Shown piece after piece: positions 22,254 to 32,335 of a stretch of 64,000 nt of DNA (position 1 is its first letter; each line of letters opens with the position of its first letter). The position numbers and the translations under genes are program-made. This DNA is from Annona cherimola (taxonomy: Eukaryota > Streptophyta > Magnoliopsida > Magnoliales > Annonaceae), in the NCBI GenBank assembly GCA_030490835.1, contig CM059977.1, positions 9,824,765 to 9,888,764 on the forward strand, read 5' to 3'. Under the pieces are notes generated by a model. It was given only the letters and a program-made list of their open reading frames with translations, ran no database searches and was not told the DNA's origin.

Positions 22254-25200
22254 CTACGTGGAGGGATTTGCCATCCCAACGATAGAACGACAAACTTCAA
22301 GCTTCTCCCTTGGTAGAGCCTTCGTCAACATATCAGAGCTATTATAATCGGTATGGATTTTCTCAAGTTCAAATAACTTGTCATCAATAGCTTCTCTTAT
22401 CCAATGATACCTCACATCAATGTGCTTTGATCTTGCATGAAAGGAAGAATTCTTACCAAGGTGAATTGCGCTTTGACTATCACAAAATACTATGTATCTC
22501 TGTTGTTTGAAGCCAAGCTCATGTAAAAACCTCTTCATCCACAACATTTCTTTGCATGCTTCAGTTGCTGCAATGAATTCTGCTTCGGTTGTAGAAAGTG
22601 CAACACATTTCTGTAGCCTTGATTGCCAAGCTACAGCTCCCCCTGCAAAAGTAATCAAGGAACCAGATGTAGACTTTCGAGTGTCCACATCTCCTGCCAT
22701 ATCTGCATCTGTGTAGCCAATTAGTAATGGTTTCTCATTGCCAAAACAAAGTCTCAAACTGGAAGTACCTCGTAGATATCTCATAATCCACTTAACTGCA
22801 TTCCAATGCTCTCTCCCAGGATTAGACAAGAACCGGCTAACAATACCAACTGCATAAGCTATGTCTGGCCTTGTACATACCATTGCATACATCAAACTCT
22901 CCACAGCTGAAGCATATGGAACCCTTTCCATGTCTTTCTTCTCTACATCTGTAGAGGGACACTGCTCAATGTTTAGCTTAAAGTGAGTAGCAAGAGGAGA
23001 GTTAACCGCTTTAGCTTTGTCCATGTTGAACCTCTGAAGTACCTTCTCAATGTAGTTCTCCTGTGACAGATATAACTTCTTGGCATTCCTCTCACGATGA
23101 ATGTTTATGCCAAGAATTTGCTTTGCCGGCCCTAAATCCTTCATAGCAAAAATTTGACTTAGTTGCATCTTCAACCTATCAATCCTTGAAGAATTGTTTC
23201 CAACAATCAACATATCATCGACATAAAGCAATAGTATAATAATATCATCATCAGAGAATTTCTGCACAAAGACACAATGATCAGAAGTTGTTTTTCGATA
23301 GCCATGTTTCTCCATAACCGACTCAAACTTCTTATACCATTGTCTTGGTGCTTGCTTCAATCCATAAAGGCTTTTTCTCAGCTTGCACACATGATCCTCT
23401 TTTCCTTTTACCACGAAACCCTCTGGCTGCTCCATATAAATTTCCTTGTCTAGTTCACCATGAAGAAAAGCAGTCTTTACATCCATTTGTTCAATCTCCA
23501 AATCAAGACTAGCTGCTAGACCCAAAACCACACGAATAGATGACATTTTAACAACTGGAGAAAAAATCTCATCAAAATCAATACCTTTCTTTTGATTGAA
23601 TCCCTTGACGACCAATCTAGCTTTGTATCGAGGTTGTGTGGTAACTTGTTCTTGCTTCACTCTGTATACCCACTTGTTCTTCAAAGCTCTTTTGCCCATA
23701 GGCAACTTTACCAACTCAAATGTATGATTTTCATGCAGTGACTTCATCTCATCTCTCATGGCTTCAACCCACTCATTCTTGTGTTCATCTTCCATGGCTT
23801 CTGCATAACATTCGGGCTCTCCCCCGTCAGTCAGTAACACATATTCATCAACAGAATATCGTGTAGAAGGATGGCGATCTCTAGTAGACCTCCTGAGTGG
23901 AACATCTGGTGGAACTTCTGGTACTGGTGACTGCTCAACAATGCCATCATTAATCTCAACCTGTGTATGAGTATCAACATCAACTGTACCATCCTGGTCA
24001 TCTTGAACTTCATCTCTAACCTGTACTGGCACATGTGTCAGAGGAATTGGATCTAAGTCTATTAAATTATCATAATATTGAGAAACTGTTTTAACTGTTT
24101 TCTCAATATCTTGTATGGTTTGGTTTTCCATAAACACAACATCTCGGCTTCTTACAAGCTTTTTCTGTACTGGATCATAAAACCTGTAACCAAAATCATC
24201 TTGGCCATAGCCGATAAATACACACTGTCTTGTCTTGACATCAAGTTTAGACCTCTCATCTTTGGGAATATGCACAAAGGCCTTACATCCAAAGACACGC
24301 AAGTGACTATAGGATACATCTTTTCCCAACCAAACTCTGTTTGGAACATCAAAATTTAAAGGAACACAAGGCGTGAGATTTAACACATGTACAACGGTAC
24401 TCAAAGCCTCACCCCAAAAAGATCCTGGCAACTGTGCATATGAAAGCAAACATCTTACCCTTTCAACTAGTGTTCTGTTCATCCTCTCAGCTAGCCCATT
24501 TAACTGAGGAGTCTTCGGAGGTGTCCTTTGATGCCTAATGCCCAGCTGTTTGCAATATTCATCAAAAGGACCACAATACTCACCTCCATTATCAGTTCTG
24601 ATACACTTTAACTTCTTCCCAGTCTGTCTCTCAACTGAGGTCTGAAACTGTTTAAACACATCTAACACTTGGTCTTTTGTCTTCAAGGTATAGACCCACA
24701 ACTTCCTTGAATGATCATCTATAAAAGTCACAAAATAGAGAGCACCACCAAGTGTTTTTACTTTCATGGGACCACAAACATCAGAATATACTAAGTCAAG
24801 TATACCCGGCTGTCTTGAAGGAGGGGATGTTTTAAAGGCAACTCTGTTTTGCTTCCCTGCCAAGCAATGAACACATTTCTTCAATACTGTATTCTTCAAT
24901 CCAGAAAGAAGATTTTTCTTTGCCAAAACCATCAAACCCTTCTCACTCATGTGGCATAGTCTTCTATGCCATAGCTCTGTTGTACTTTCATTCTCCATTG
25001 TATTGATAATACAATCAGAAACCTTTGCCTGCATGAAGTACAATGAGGAGCACTTCTTGCCTCTAGCCATAACCATAGAACCTTTAGTAAGCTTCCATTG
25101 ACCATTACTGAAGGTGTTGCAAAACCCCTCATCATCAAGCTTACTTGCTGAAATCAAATTCAAGCGAATATCAGGGATATGTTTAACATTTTTCAAAAGC

Positions 25201-26237
25201 AACATCGTACCATTGTTGGTTTCCAAGCACACATCTCCCATGCCGACAGCTTTAGCTACACCATTGTTACCCATCTTAACATCCCCAAAGTCTCCGGATG
25301 TATAAGATGTAAAGAAGTCTCGTCGCGATGTAGCATGAACGGAGGCACCGCTATCAATCACCCAACTGGTGTCATGGCATGCAAGGTTGACAACATCATC
25401 ATCATACACAATAAGGAAGTCATCTGTGACGGCAGAAACTCTATCAACATCATTACTATCATCAGTTTCCTTTACTGTCCCTTTTTCATTTTTGTAGTCT
25501 CTTTTGAGTTGTCGACAATACTTCTTTATATGCCCCTTTTTACCACAGTGATAACATTCAACATTGGCAAACCTGTTTGACTTGCTTTTGCTTCTGTCTC
25601 TGTTCATCGGACCTTTACTCTTGCTCCTCCCCCTCTTTTCCATGACTAAGACATCTGACTGTGACGGACCCTGTGACTTTCTTCTCATCTCTTCATTTAA
25701 AACACTACTCTTAGCCAAATCCATAGTGATTACACCATTTGGAGCTGAGTTAGATACCGACATTCTAAACGTCTCCCACGAGTCCGGCAATGTGCCTAGA
25801 AGCCATAACCCCTGCACCTCATCTTCAAACTTGATATTCATCCCAGCCAACTGATTAAGAATTCCCTGGTAAGCATTCAAGTGATCTGATAAAGGAGTTC
25901 CATCCCTGTATTTCAAGCCCATCAACTTCTTTATTAGAAACAACTTGTTGTTCCCGGTTTTTCGAGCATACAGCTGTTCAAGCCTGTCCCATAAAGAACG
26001 TGCATTTGTTTCTTCACTGACATGATTTAAAACATTATCATCCACCCACTGCCTGATATACCCACATACTTGACGATGAAGTAAAGTCCATTCAGCATCA
26101 GTTTTTTCTACGGGTTTTTGTTCCGCAAACACAGGCAAATAAAAATCTTTGACATATAGCAGGTCTTCCATTTTTCCCTTCCACACATGATAATTTGAAC
26201 CATTCAAATTAATCATTCTACTTGTATTAACCTCCAT
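22254..26237 (-). CDS. Copia gag-pol polyprotein, intact, 1327 aa
   Basis: One uninterrupted frame for capsid and all replication enzymes. GAG covers about 1-245 and ends in a CCHC zinc knuckle, [14 protein letters not shown], from C228. The protease active site is DSGAS near 295. The integrase has a zinc-binding HHCC region around 424-458 and the catalytic triad D486, D549 and E584. Reverse transcriptase begins around 840, with [12 protein letters not shown] and the YVDDM active site at 1005-1009. RNase H includes YTDADMAGD with D1177 and STTEAE. The order integrase before RT is that of copia, not gypsy. No stop or frameshift is seen, so the copy is potentially autonomous. The start is the ATG just inside the primer-binding site. 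Confidence 0.95.
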   Translation of the reverse strand: MEVNTSRMINLNGSNYHVWKGKMEDLLYVKDFYLPVFAEQKPVEKTDAEWTLLHRQVCGYIRQWVDDNVLNHVSEETNARSLWDRLEQLYARKTGNNKLFLIKKLMGLKYRDGTPLSDHLNAYQGILNQLAGMNIKFEDEVQGLWLLGTLPDSWETFRMSVSNSAPNGVITMDLAKSSVLNEEMRRKSQGPSQSDVLVMEKRGRSKSKGPMNRDRSKSKSNRFANVECYHCGKKGHIKKYCRQLKRDYKNEKGTVKETDDSNDVDRVSAVTDDFLIVYDDDVVNLACHDTSWVIDSGASVHATSRRDFFTSYTSGDFGDVKMGNNGVAKAVGMGDVCLETNNGTMLLLKNVKHIPDIRLNLISASKLDDEGFCNTFSNGQWKLTKGSMVMARGKKCSSLYFMQAKVSDCIINTMENESTTELWHRRLCHMSEKGLMVLAKKNLLSGLKNTVLKKCVHCLAGKQNRVAFKTSPPSRQPGILDLVYSDVCGPMKVKTLGGALYFVTFIDDHSRKLWVYTLKTKDQVLDVFKQFQTSVERQTGKKLKCIRTDNGGEYCGPFDEYCKQLGIRHQRTPPKTPQLNGLAERMNRTLVERVRCLLSYAQLPGSFWGEALSTVVHVLNLTPCVPLNFDVPNRVWLGKDVSYSHLRVFGCKAFVHIPKDERSKLDVKTRQCVFIGYGQDDFGYRFYDPVQKKLVRSRDVVFMENQTIQDIEKTVKTVSQYYDNLIDLDPIPLTHVPVQVRDEVQDDQDGTVDVDTHTQVEINDGIVEQSPVPEVPPDVPLRRSTRDRHPSTRYSVDEYVLLTDGGEPECYAEAMEDEHKNEWVEAMRDEMKSLHENHTFELVKLPMGKRALKNKWVYRVKQEQVTTQPRYKARLVVKGFNQKKGIDFDEIFSPVVKMSSIRVVLGLAASLDLEIEQMDVKTAFLHGELDKEIYMEQPEGFVVKGKEDHVCKLRKSLYGLKQAPRQWYKKFESVMEKHGYRKTTSDHCVFVQKFSDDDIIILLLYVDDMLIVGNNSSRIDRLKMQLSQIFAMKDLGPAKQILGINIHRERNAKKLYLSQENYIEKVLQRFNMDKAKAVNSPLATHFKLNIEQCPSTDVEKKDMERVPYASAVESLMYAMVCTRPDIAYAVGIVSRFLSNPGREHWNAVKWIMRYLRGTSSLRLCFGNEKPLLIGYTDADMAGDVDTRKSTSGSLITFAGGAVAWQSRLQKCVALSTTEAEFIAATEACKEMLWMKRFLHELGFKQQRYIVFCDSQSAIHLGKNSSFHARSKHIDVRYHWIREAIDDKLFELEKIHTDYNSSDMLTKALPREKLEVCRSIVGMANPST

Positions 26238-26271
26238 CGTTCAACACAAGGCACAAGATTACTAAAACCTC

Positions 26272-26283
26272 GCTCTGATACCA
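26272..26283 (-). other. Primer-binding site of the copia element
   Basis: The minus strand reads TGGTATCAGAGC, the usual plant copia site complementary to the 3' end of initiator tRNA-Met. It lies two bases inside the 5' LTR. Confidence 0.9.
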
Positions 26284-26285
26284 CT

Positions 26286-26922
26286 TGTTGGGATTTTAGG
26301 CTATCCCCTTCTTGTGTAGATTAAATAGGAATGATTAATCACAGACAATAAATATTGCAAATAATAAGCAATCAAACCACGGGAAAAACACACCACAATT
26401 TTTACGTGGAAAACCCCTCTTTACCAAAGGGGAAAAACCACGGGACCCAGTCCAGGTAAATCTTCCACTATAGAATAATGGGATTACAACGCAATGTCTT
26501 CTCTAGTCAAAACTAGAGGATTTCATCATCACAATAAGGATGGATTTCAATACAGAAATTAATCAAGGGTAGATCTCACCAAATCTGAGATGACGGCAGA
26601 ATTTTCTCTCTTGATGGCTGGAAGAGATAACTGCCGTAGAATCCTTGAGCATATGACGAAAAATCCGGAGCTGCTGCTGCTGCTTCTCTGAAATCTGAGA
26701 GGGGAAGAGAGACTCTCTCTCTGACGAAAAAATTCGTCGCTGCCGAGAGAAGAAACGCTGCCTGGAGAGAAGACGCTGAGAGGAGAGGAGAGAGAGAGAT
26801 ACTCTCACATGCGCCGAAAGCAAAAGGAGGCAAGGGGACAAGAGTGGGTGAGGCATTATCAATAATGCCAAATGGGTGGGGCCCCCCACTTTTGACTTCA
26901 CGTGGGAGGAACCCACCCAACA
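26286..26922 (-). repeat. 5' LTR of the copia element
   Basis: 637 bp, indistinguishable by eye from the LTR at 21601-22237. Because the element is in the same orientation as the host gene, the kinase reading frame of gene B continues into this LTR for about 115 codons before a stop at 26576. Confidence 0.95.
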
Positions 26923-28927
26923 GGAGGATGTTTGTGCTTTTCACGTCGCGGTGGATGATGAAGTGGTTGGTCCCTCTGTGGAGGTAGTGCAGGCCGCGGG
27001 CGGCACCGATGCAGATCTCCAGCCTCTGCTTCCAAGGGAGAGGAGGCCTTAGGGAGCTGCAGAGATGCTCGCGCAGGGTCCCGCGAGACATGTAGTCGTA
27101 GACGAGAATCATCTCCGAGTTCTCGTCGCAGAAACCGATGAGGGAGACAAGGTGGCGGTGGCGCAGCTTTGAGAGCATCTCGATCTCCGTCTGGAATTCG
27201 TGCAGCCCCTGGTCGGACTGAGGGTTGGCGCGCTTGATGGCCACCTCCACCTGTGTGGCATCTTTGTCGATGGCTCCCCTGTAGACCTTGCCGAAGCCGC
27301 CCACTCCAATGCAGAGGTCCTCATCGAAGTCATTGGTAACTTTACGAATCTCGGCAATGGAGAAGTGGCGGCAGAGGCTCGATGCATGCGACGAAGGATT
27401 CCTCTTTGCCGTGTTCCCTTTGCCTGAGCCTGTCGTGTTGGCCTTGGAGGCCCCAGCATCCTTTTGTTGTTCCCTCCTGAGACGACCGCGGCGGCAGAGA
27501 AAAGAACAAACAACACAACAAATGGCAATAGCTGTGGCAGCCGAACCCACTGTAGCTCCTACTACCACAGCACGTATCCTCTTTTCTTTTCGCTTCAAAA
27601 TTCGATTAGGATCTCCTTGCCTATCCTCCGGGATGGGATTAGGACCACCAAGGTTATTTCCATCGCTCAACTTAAATATCTCAATGCCGTTTAACAATGC
27701 ATCCCTGTACTCTACGCCCACTGCTGTGCTTGGATGGAGCTCCAACCACAGATTTTGGGGTTGAGGCTCCCCTTTGGGAACCATAATCACGTAATCTCTG
27801 TAGACCGGAATCCCATTCTGTAGGACGCCAGTGTCCACCTTAGCCCAAGTAACCAAATCAGCCTCTGTTTCGGCCGTCTTGTTATAGATGAAAATCTCGA
27901 ACACCCTCTGGTTTTCCTTGTCAATGGAAGGTACGATCTCGCAGAAATGAAGCCTGAACAGGTATCTGAACCCTGGATCAACGGAGAAGATCCAGGTTAG
28001 GTTGTAATTGTTATTAGCTATGGTGTCCGGACCCATCGACCGTCCTGATTGGTAAACCTCCTCAGGGGCAACGTAGCGCGGGACTTTGGTTGTGTATTCA
28101 AAGCGTTTGTGGAGCTCCCATCCAAGTGTCACCCCAGTTGCAGCACCCAACAGGTACAAGGAGTCGTTGATCCAGGTCCGAAAGAGGCCGGAATCGTTGG
28201 CAGGTGAGATTTCTTGCCCGCCCACATTCAGCCGCGTGACCGTCTCGAGCGCTGTATCTTGCTCGAGCGAATATTGCTGAAGAGGTTGCCCCTTATCAAG
28301 GACGACCCAATAAGGGCGAAGGAAGACATCGGGCATCGACACGACTTCCATTCCATTGGCAAAAGCATAAGCGTTTGGGATGTTCCGAGATGGAGCGAAG
28401 GTGATGTTCAAGAGCCCTTCCTCCGAGTAGATGCAGAATTCGCGCACGAGGTACTCTAAGTTGAAGGCTTTGGTGGTGTTGTAGACGCTGAAGTCGCGGA
28501 GGAGGGTGTAGCGGCCGGAAGTGACGTTGAACAGAGCTTTCGACTGACCGAGGCCGCTGTAGTTGGCAGGATAGAAGTAGAGGCGGATGAATTTCCAGCC
28601 AGCGCCGACTAAGAAGTTGTAGGAGCATGAGGAATGGAAGATGCGAGCAGCGCTGTAAGGAATCGAAAGCTCGTCGGATTTTTGCTGGATGGATGAGATG
28701 TTTGTGTTGGAACAGTTGGGGGCGTGCTCAGAACGCTCATCGGATTTCCAATACAGGCCTTTCATATCCGTGGCGTCAGCCCATATGGCGCCGCAGCTAA
28801 TGCGGAAATAACTAAAAGCACTGGAAGTGGAAGATGAATTGTCGGTGGCGGCGGCGGAAGTAAGATGCAGAAAGAAGCAGAGAAAAGTAGAGATCCGGGG
28901 GAGAAGATTATTTTCTTTCGAATCCAT
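26923..28927 (-). pseudogene. Receptor kinase B, 5' part (ectodomain, membrane segment, kinase N-lobe), truncated by the retrotransposon
   Basis: FERONIA-like CrRLK1L gene. From the ATG at 28927: signal peptide about 1-26, malectin-like ectodomain about 42-420 with SGLFRTW, GRSMGP and YNLTWIF, membrane segment about 452-477, kinase with GVGGFG at 541-546, K565 in VAIK and HRDVKSTNILL from 659. The coding sequence is cut directly after NIL-L, before the DFG motif. The frame remains open in the LTR, giving a predicted 783-residue chimera that ends at 26576. Without DFG and the C-lobe no kinase activity is expected. The frame is open upstream to 28951, but without an ATG; MDS matches the second Met of gene C. 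Confidence 0.93.
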
Positions 28928-28951
28928 GTTAGGGAAATGAAGCAGGATCAA

Positions 28952-29413
28952 AATCGGAAACAGTATTCAAGCACAGGACCGACAACTCAGCAAAACCATA
29001 GCGAGAGATTACGTTTTACTGCAAAAAAGATTATATCTTTTCTCCTCACATCCCTCATCCATAGCTTTCTCTTTCTTTGATGCTAACATCTGTGCATCGC
29101 CAGCTCAAGTATCGAATCTCAGAACAACCCCAACAGGCCAAAATCAGTCTAAAATCATAGGAGTCAAGTGAATAGGAAGAGCACCGCAAACTTTCCGGCC
29201 TGGAGCAGAACTTTAGAAACCTGGAAATCCCTAACGACTATCGATAGAAAAAGAAAATTCTTCAGAAGCTAAAAGTCCAAAGCTTCTGAAGATGTAGGAA
29301 ATGACAACAAATACCTGAACGAAAAGGTAGGATTTGGCAGAAGCGGTTTTGGTGTTGACACAGAGCGAAAAAAGCCAAGACCGAACATGTTCGTTTTTCT
29401 TCGAAACTCAGAT
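28952..29413 (-). other. Upstream region of receptor kinase B with a likely 5' UTR intron
   Basis: On the minus strand a donor CAG/GTATTTG lies at 29315/29314 and an acceptor TTTTTTGCAG/TAAAAC at 29019/29018, which fits a 296-bp intron in the 5' UTR. The sites are predicted by eye. Beyond 29360 the sequence passes into transposon debris. Confidence 0.4.
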
Positions 29414-29977
29414 AAGGGGTGTTAACGGATCGGGTTGAACGGGTTGGAGCCTAATCCTAAATCTAACCCATTTAATATATCTCAACCCTAATCCATTTAT
29501 TAACCCATTTAAAAAACTTCAACCCTAACCCATTTACAACCCATTTAATAAACGGGTTAACGGGTTGTTAACGGGTTGTGTTTGTTACTAATTTTCATAC
29601 TAAAAATCTTTAATAAAGTCTGTAAATTTAAATAAATTAAATAATTCGAAGCTAACATACCTGAATTTAATTTATTTTGGCTTAAAAACATCAGCTCCAA
29701 TCTCAAGGCATCTCTTTAATGCCAATTCTTGTTATAAATATTACATATATATTATAATATATTATATTAAATGAGTTATACGGGTTGAACGGGTTAAATA
29801 AACGGGTTGGACGGGTTGACGGGTTGCGAAGCCTCAACCCTAATCCGTTTATTTAATTAAATGGTTGAACGGGTTGACGGATCATAACCCATTTATTCAA
29901 AAATCTCAACCCAAACCCATTTATTAACGGGTTGAACGAGCGGGTTAACGGGTTGACCATGACCATTAACACCCCTA
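29414..29977. mobile_element. Non-autonomous hAT-like element
   Basis: The ends are inverted: AGGGGTGTTAACGG on the left and CCATTAACACCCCTA on the right. The interior is full of AACGGGTTGAACGGGTT-type subterminal repeats on both strands around an AT-rich core. No 8-bp target duplication is convincing, so this copy is old or its left end is altered. No coding capacity. Confidence 0.65.
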
Positions 29978-30000
29978 GTTTGTGGCAGGTCTAAGTGGGG

Positions 30001-30292
30001 AATGCTCCTATGCAGCCCATGCATTAAAATTTTAATATATTAGGAGGCAAATTTTCATTTTTTTATATAGTTTTTTGAGATATATATATATATATTTGAT
30101 TTTTTAAAAACAAGGATACTTTAGCCATTTTTAAGGAATTAAAATATTCCTATTTTTAAAAAATTAAAAATATATATTTATATACCTCCAAAAATAGTAA
30201 AATTTAATTATAAGTTAAATATATCTAAGTTAAAAATATTTTAAAAAATTTTAAAAATATATATATAAAAAAAGGAATTTTGCACGAAACAT
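30001..30292. repeat. Fold-back element, worn copy
   Basis: Left and right segments are inverted copies in the AT-rich part (TTTTTTGAGATATAT... against ...TATATATAAAAAAAGG), with the central CCTATTTTTAAAAAATT region as in the 17642-17957 and 45066-45488 elements. The terminal GC-rich repeat is largely lost. Confidence 0.4.
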
Positions 30293-30990
30293 TTCCCGGT
30301 CTAAGTGGTGGGATTGGAAGTGTCAACTTCCTGGCCAAGGGCGGCGCGTGGAATTTGGAAAGCTCATTTGAGTGGTTGTGGTTGGAATTTAAATCGATAG
30401 AAAGAAAGAATCGTGAATTTCGAGGCGATTTTTAAATTGGCGATGAGACAAAGAATGTTTTCCAGCTTATACATACGGCCCTACCATTCTAAGAAATCCT
30501 TTTCCTTAGCATAATTTATATTGAAAAAAATTCCTCCTGTACCTACAATATTTAGTCATTATTCTTTTCATACTTACTACATTCCAGAAATTCTCTCAAT
30601 AATCACAATATTTCATTCCCATTTCTCTTCGAAAATTCTCTTGATGTTCACACCATTTCACCCTCAATTTATGCATGTCAGTCTCAGCCCAAATGTACCT
30701 TAAGTGCACGCATACAGAAATGTCAATTTTATCTCACGTCATTTATAAATAAAGATTCCAAACGGAATCCTGGTCATATTTTTTATAAAATAGATTTGAT
30801 GTATTTTTCATTCAAATAAAAATTAAAACATAGCCGTAATTTATTTCAGCTTTATTTATATAATGATGTGATGCAAAATCGACATTTTCACATGCACTGG
30901 ACATCTATTTGAGTCCAAATTGATGACATAGGAGGAATTTTTTGAATGTTGTGGATATGAGGAATTTTTCATGGAAACACCTTTGTTTAA
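30293..30990. other. Intergenic DNA, no gene seen
   Basis: 30300-30440 has near-genic composition but no frame. The rest is AT-rich. ATGCACTGGA near 30893 matches ends of the MITE family at 7728. Confidence 0.45.
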
Positions 30991-30997
30991 TATCACA

Positions 30998-31350
30998 GCC
31001 TGTGGGCCCTATCTACAATGTATAAAATCAACTTAATAAATATTAATTTTTAATTAGTATTTTTATCATTTAAACCATTTAAAATATCATTAATACATGG
31101 ATAAATAATTTATAAAATATTATTATATTCTAATATATATTTGAACGAATTTAATCATTTTCTCTAATTTATACACAAATATATCTATTTTTAAGCAAAG
31201 TGGCTCATACATATATTTGATTTAGATGAAATTTGGTCTCCCGACTAGACAAGTAATGTTATATATAATAAATAAATAAAATTTTGTATCAATCATCAAT
31301 ATTTTAGAAATTAAGAGGATTATGCAAAACTGCTTCTATATAATTTTGTT
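30998..31350. repeat. MITE-like element related to the one at 38283-38800
   Basis: 31085-31330 matches 38520-38760 (ATAAAATATTATTATATTCTAAT, TTGATTTAGATGAAATTTGGTCT). The right end CTTCTATATAATTTTGTTACATA is a decayed version of the CTTCTATGTAACCGG end. Confidence 0.5.
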
Positions 31351-32335
31351 ACATAAAAGTAAGGCTTATAAGGCATGTATACATATAATGAGTGTAGAAT
31401 TTGGGATTAATCTAAAGATAAGCTAATTAGATAATAAAATGAGGAAAAATAAATTAAGATAGTGGGACATGTTAAAAAGAAATCCCAAATAACATTTTTT
31501 ATAAGAGTTAAGTTTATTGAAAGATAAGAAAATTCAAAAATATAGATAAAAAGTAATTAAATAAGATATAAAAATTAAAGAATACTAAAGACATGGTTCA
31601 TGATAGCAAATAATAACACAATGGAATCCATCTTGCTAATGCTACTGAAATCTCCAACGGTATTGCCTATTCTAACTATCTTCAGCAAGTATACTCTTTC
31701 AATCATATTTCAGTTAATATTGATTTCTCTTCTCTCCATTCTATTATGGAATCAAACTTTAACTAGGGTACAACTAGAGTCATGTTCGGCCCAAACTTGG
31801 CCAGTTAAACTTGATTTCTAACGGTGTTAGAACTTCCTTTCCTGCAACCGAACCAGGTGAACCCAACTTGTAAATATGATATGGTTAAAGTTCAAGTGAG
31901 CTCGAACTCAAAAAATCCAAGCTCGATTCCATTTTATATTTATTATAAAATATATTATATACATAATATCTAAATAATATTCTTTATATTATGTGCATTT
32001 TATGTTATTTATATTTATATTTGAATACATGTTTTATATATTGTAATTATATTATAAATAAAGTATATTATTTTTATTTTTATTTATCTTTTATTTCTAT
32101 AATTTTCTTCATTTATCTTTTTTAGGTTAATTTTTTTCTAGAAATATACTTTATATTATTATATTTTTTAAAAATATGTGGTTTGACTAATATTATTATG
32201 TCTACTTATACTATTTATTATTATTATATATCATATGAAATTCTAAACTTATCATTCTTAAATAAAATGTAAATTCAACAATCAAAATTACAACCTGAAA
32301 CTCAACCCAAACCTGATTTTCAAAAACAGGATGTA
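31351..32335. other. AT-rich intergenic DNA, no gene seen
   Basis: 31770-31940 and 32280-32335 carry AACCCAA/GGTTGAA-type motifs in opposite orientation around a very AT-rich core, as in decayed hAT elements. The 73-codon frame at 31600-31821 is not supported. Confidence 0.4.

Larger units (their letters stand above)
21601..26922 (-). mobile_element. Complete Ty1/copia retrotransposon (Tork/Tnt1-like), recent insertion
   Basis: The element is 5322 bp with 637-bp LTRs at 21601-22237 and 26286-26922 that start TGTTGGG and end CCCAACA. I see no difference between the two LTRs. The 5-bp target duplication GGAGG lies at 21596-21600 and 26923-26927. In the element's sense (minus strand) the order is 5' LTR (right side), primer-binding site, one gag-pol frame, polypurine tract and 3' LTR (left side). 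The order GAG, protease, integrase, RT, RNase H is diagnostic for copia. Assignment to the Tork/Tnt1-like lineage rests on integrase and RT motif wording and is less sure. It lies in the kinase exon of receptor kinase B in the same orientation. Confidence 0.97.

Noticed and set aside
22254..22716. Short plus-strand frames opposite the copia polyprotein
   Set aside because: Shadows of the intact minus-strand gag-pol frame.
26286..26922. Assembly artefact explaining the identical LTRs
   Set aside because: A correct 5-bp target duplication, PBS, PPT and an exactly resumed host frame all fit a real insertion, though long reads across it would settle this.
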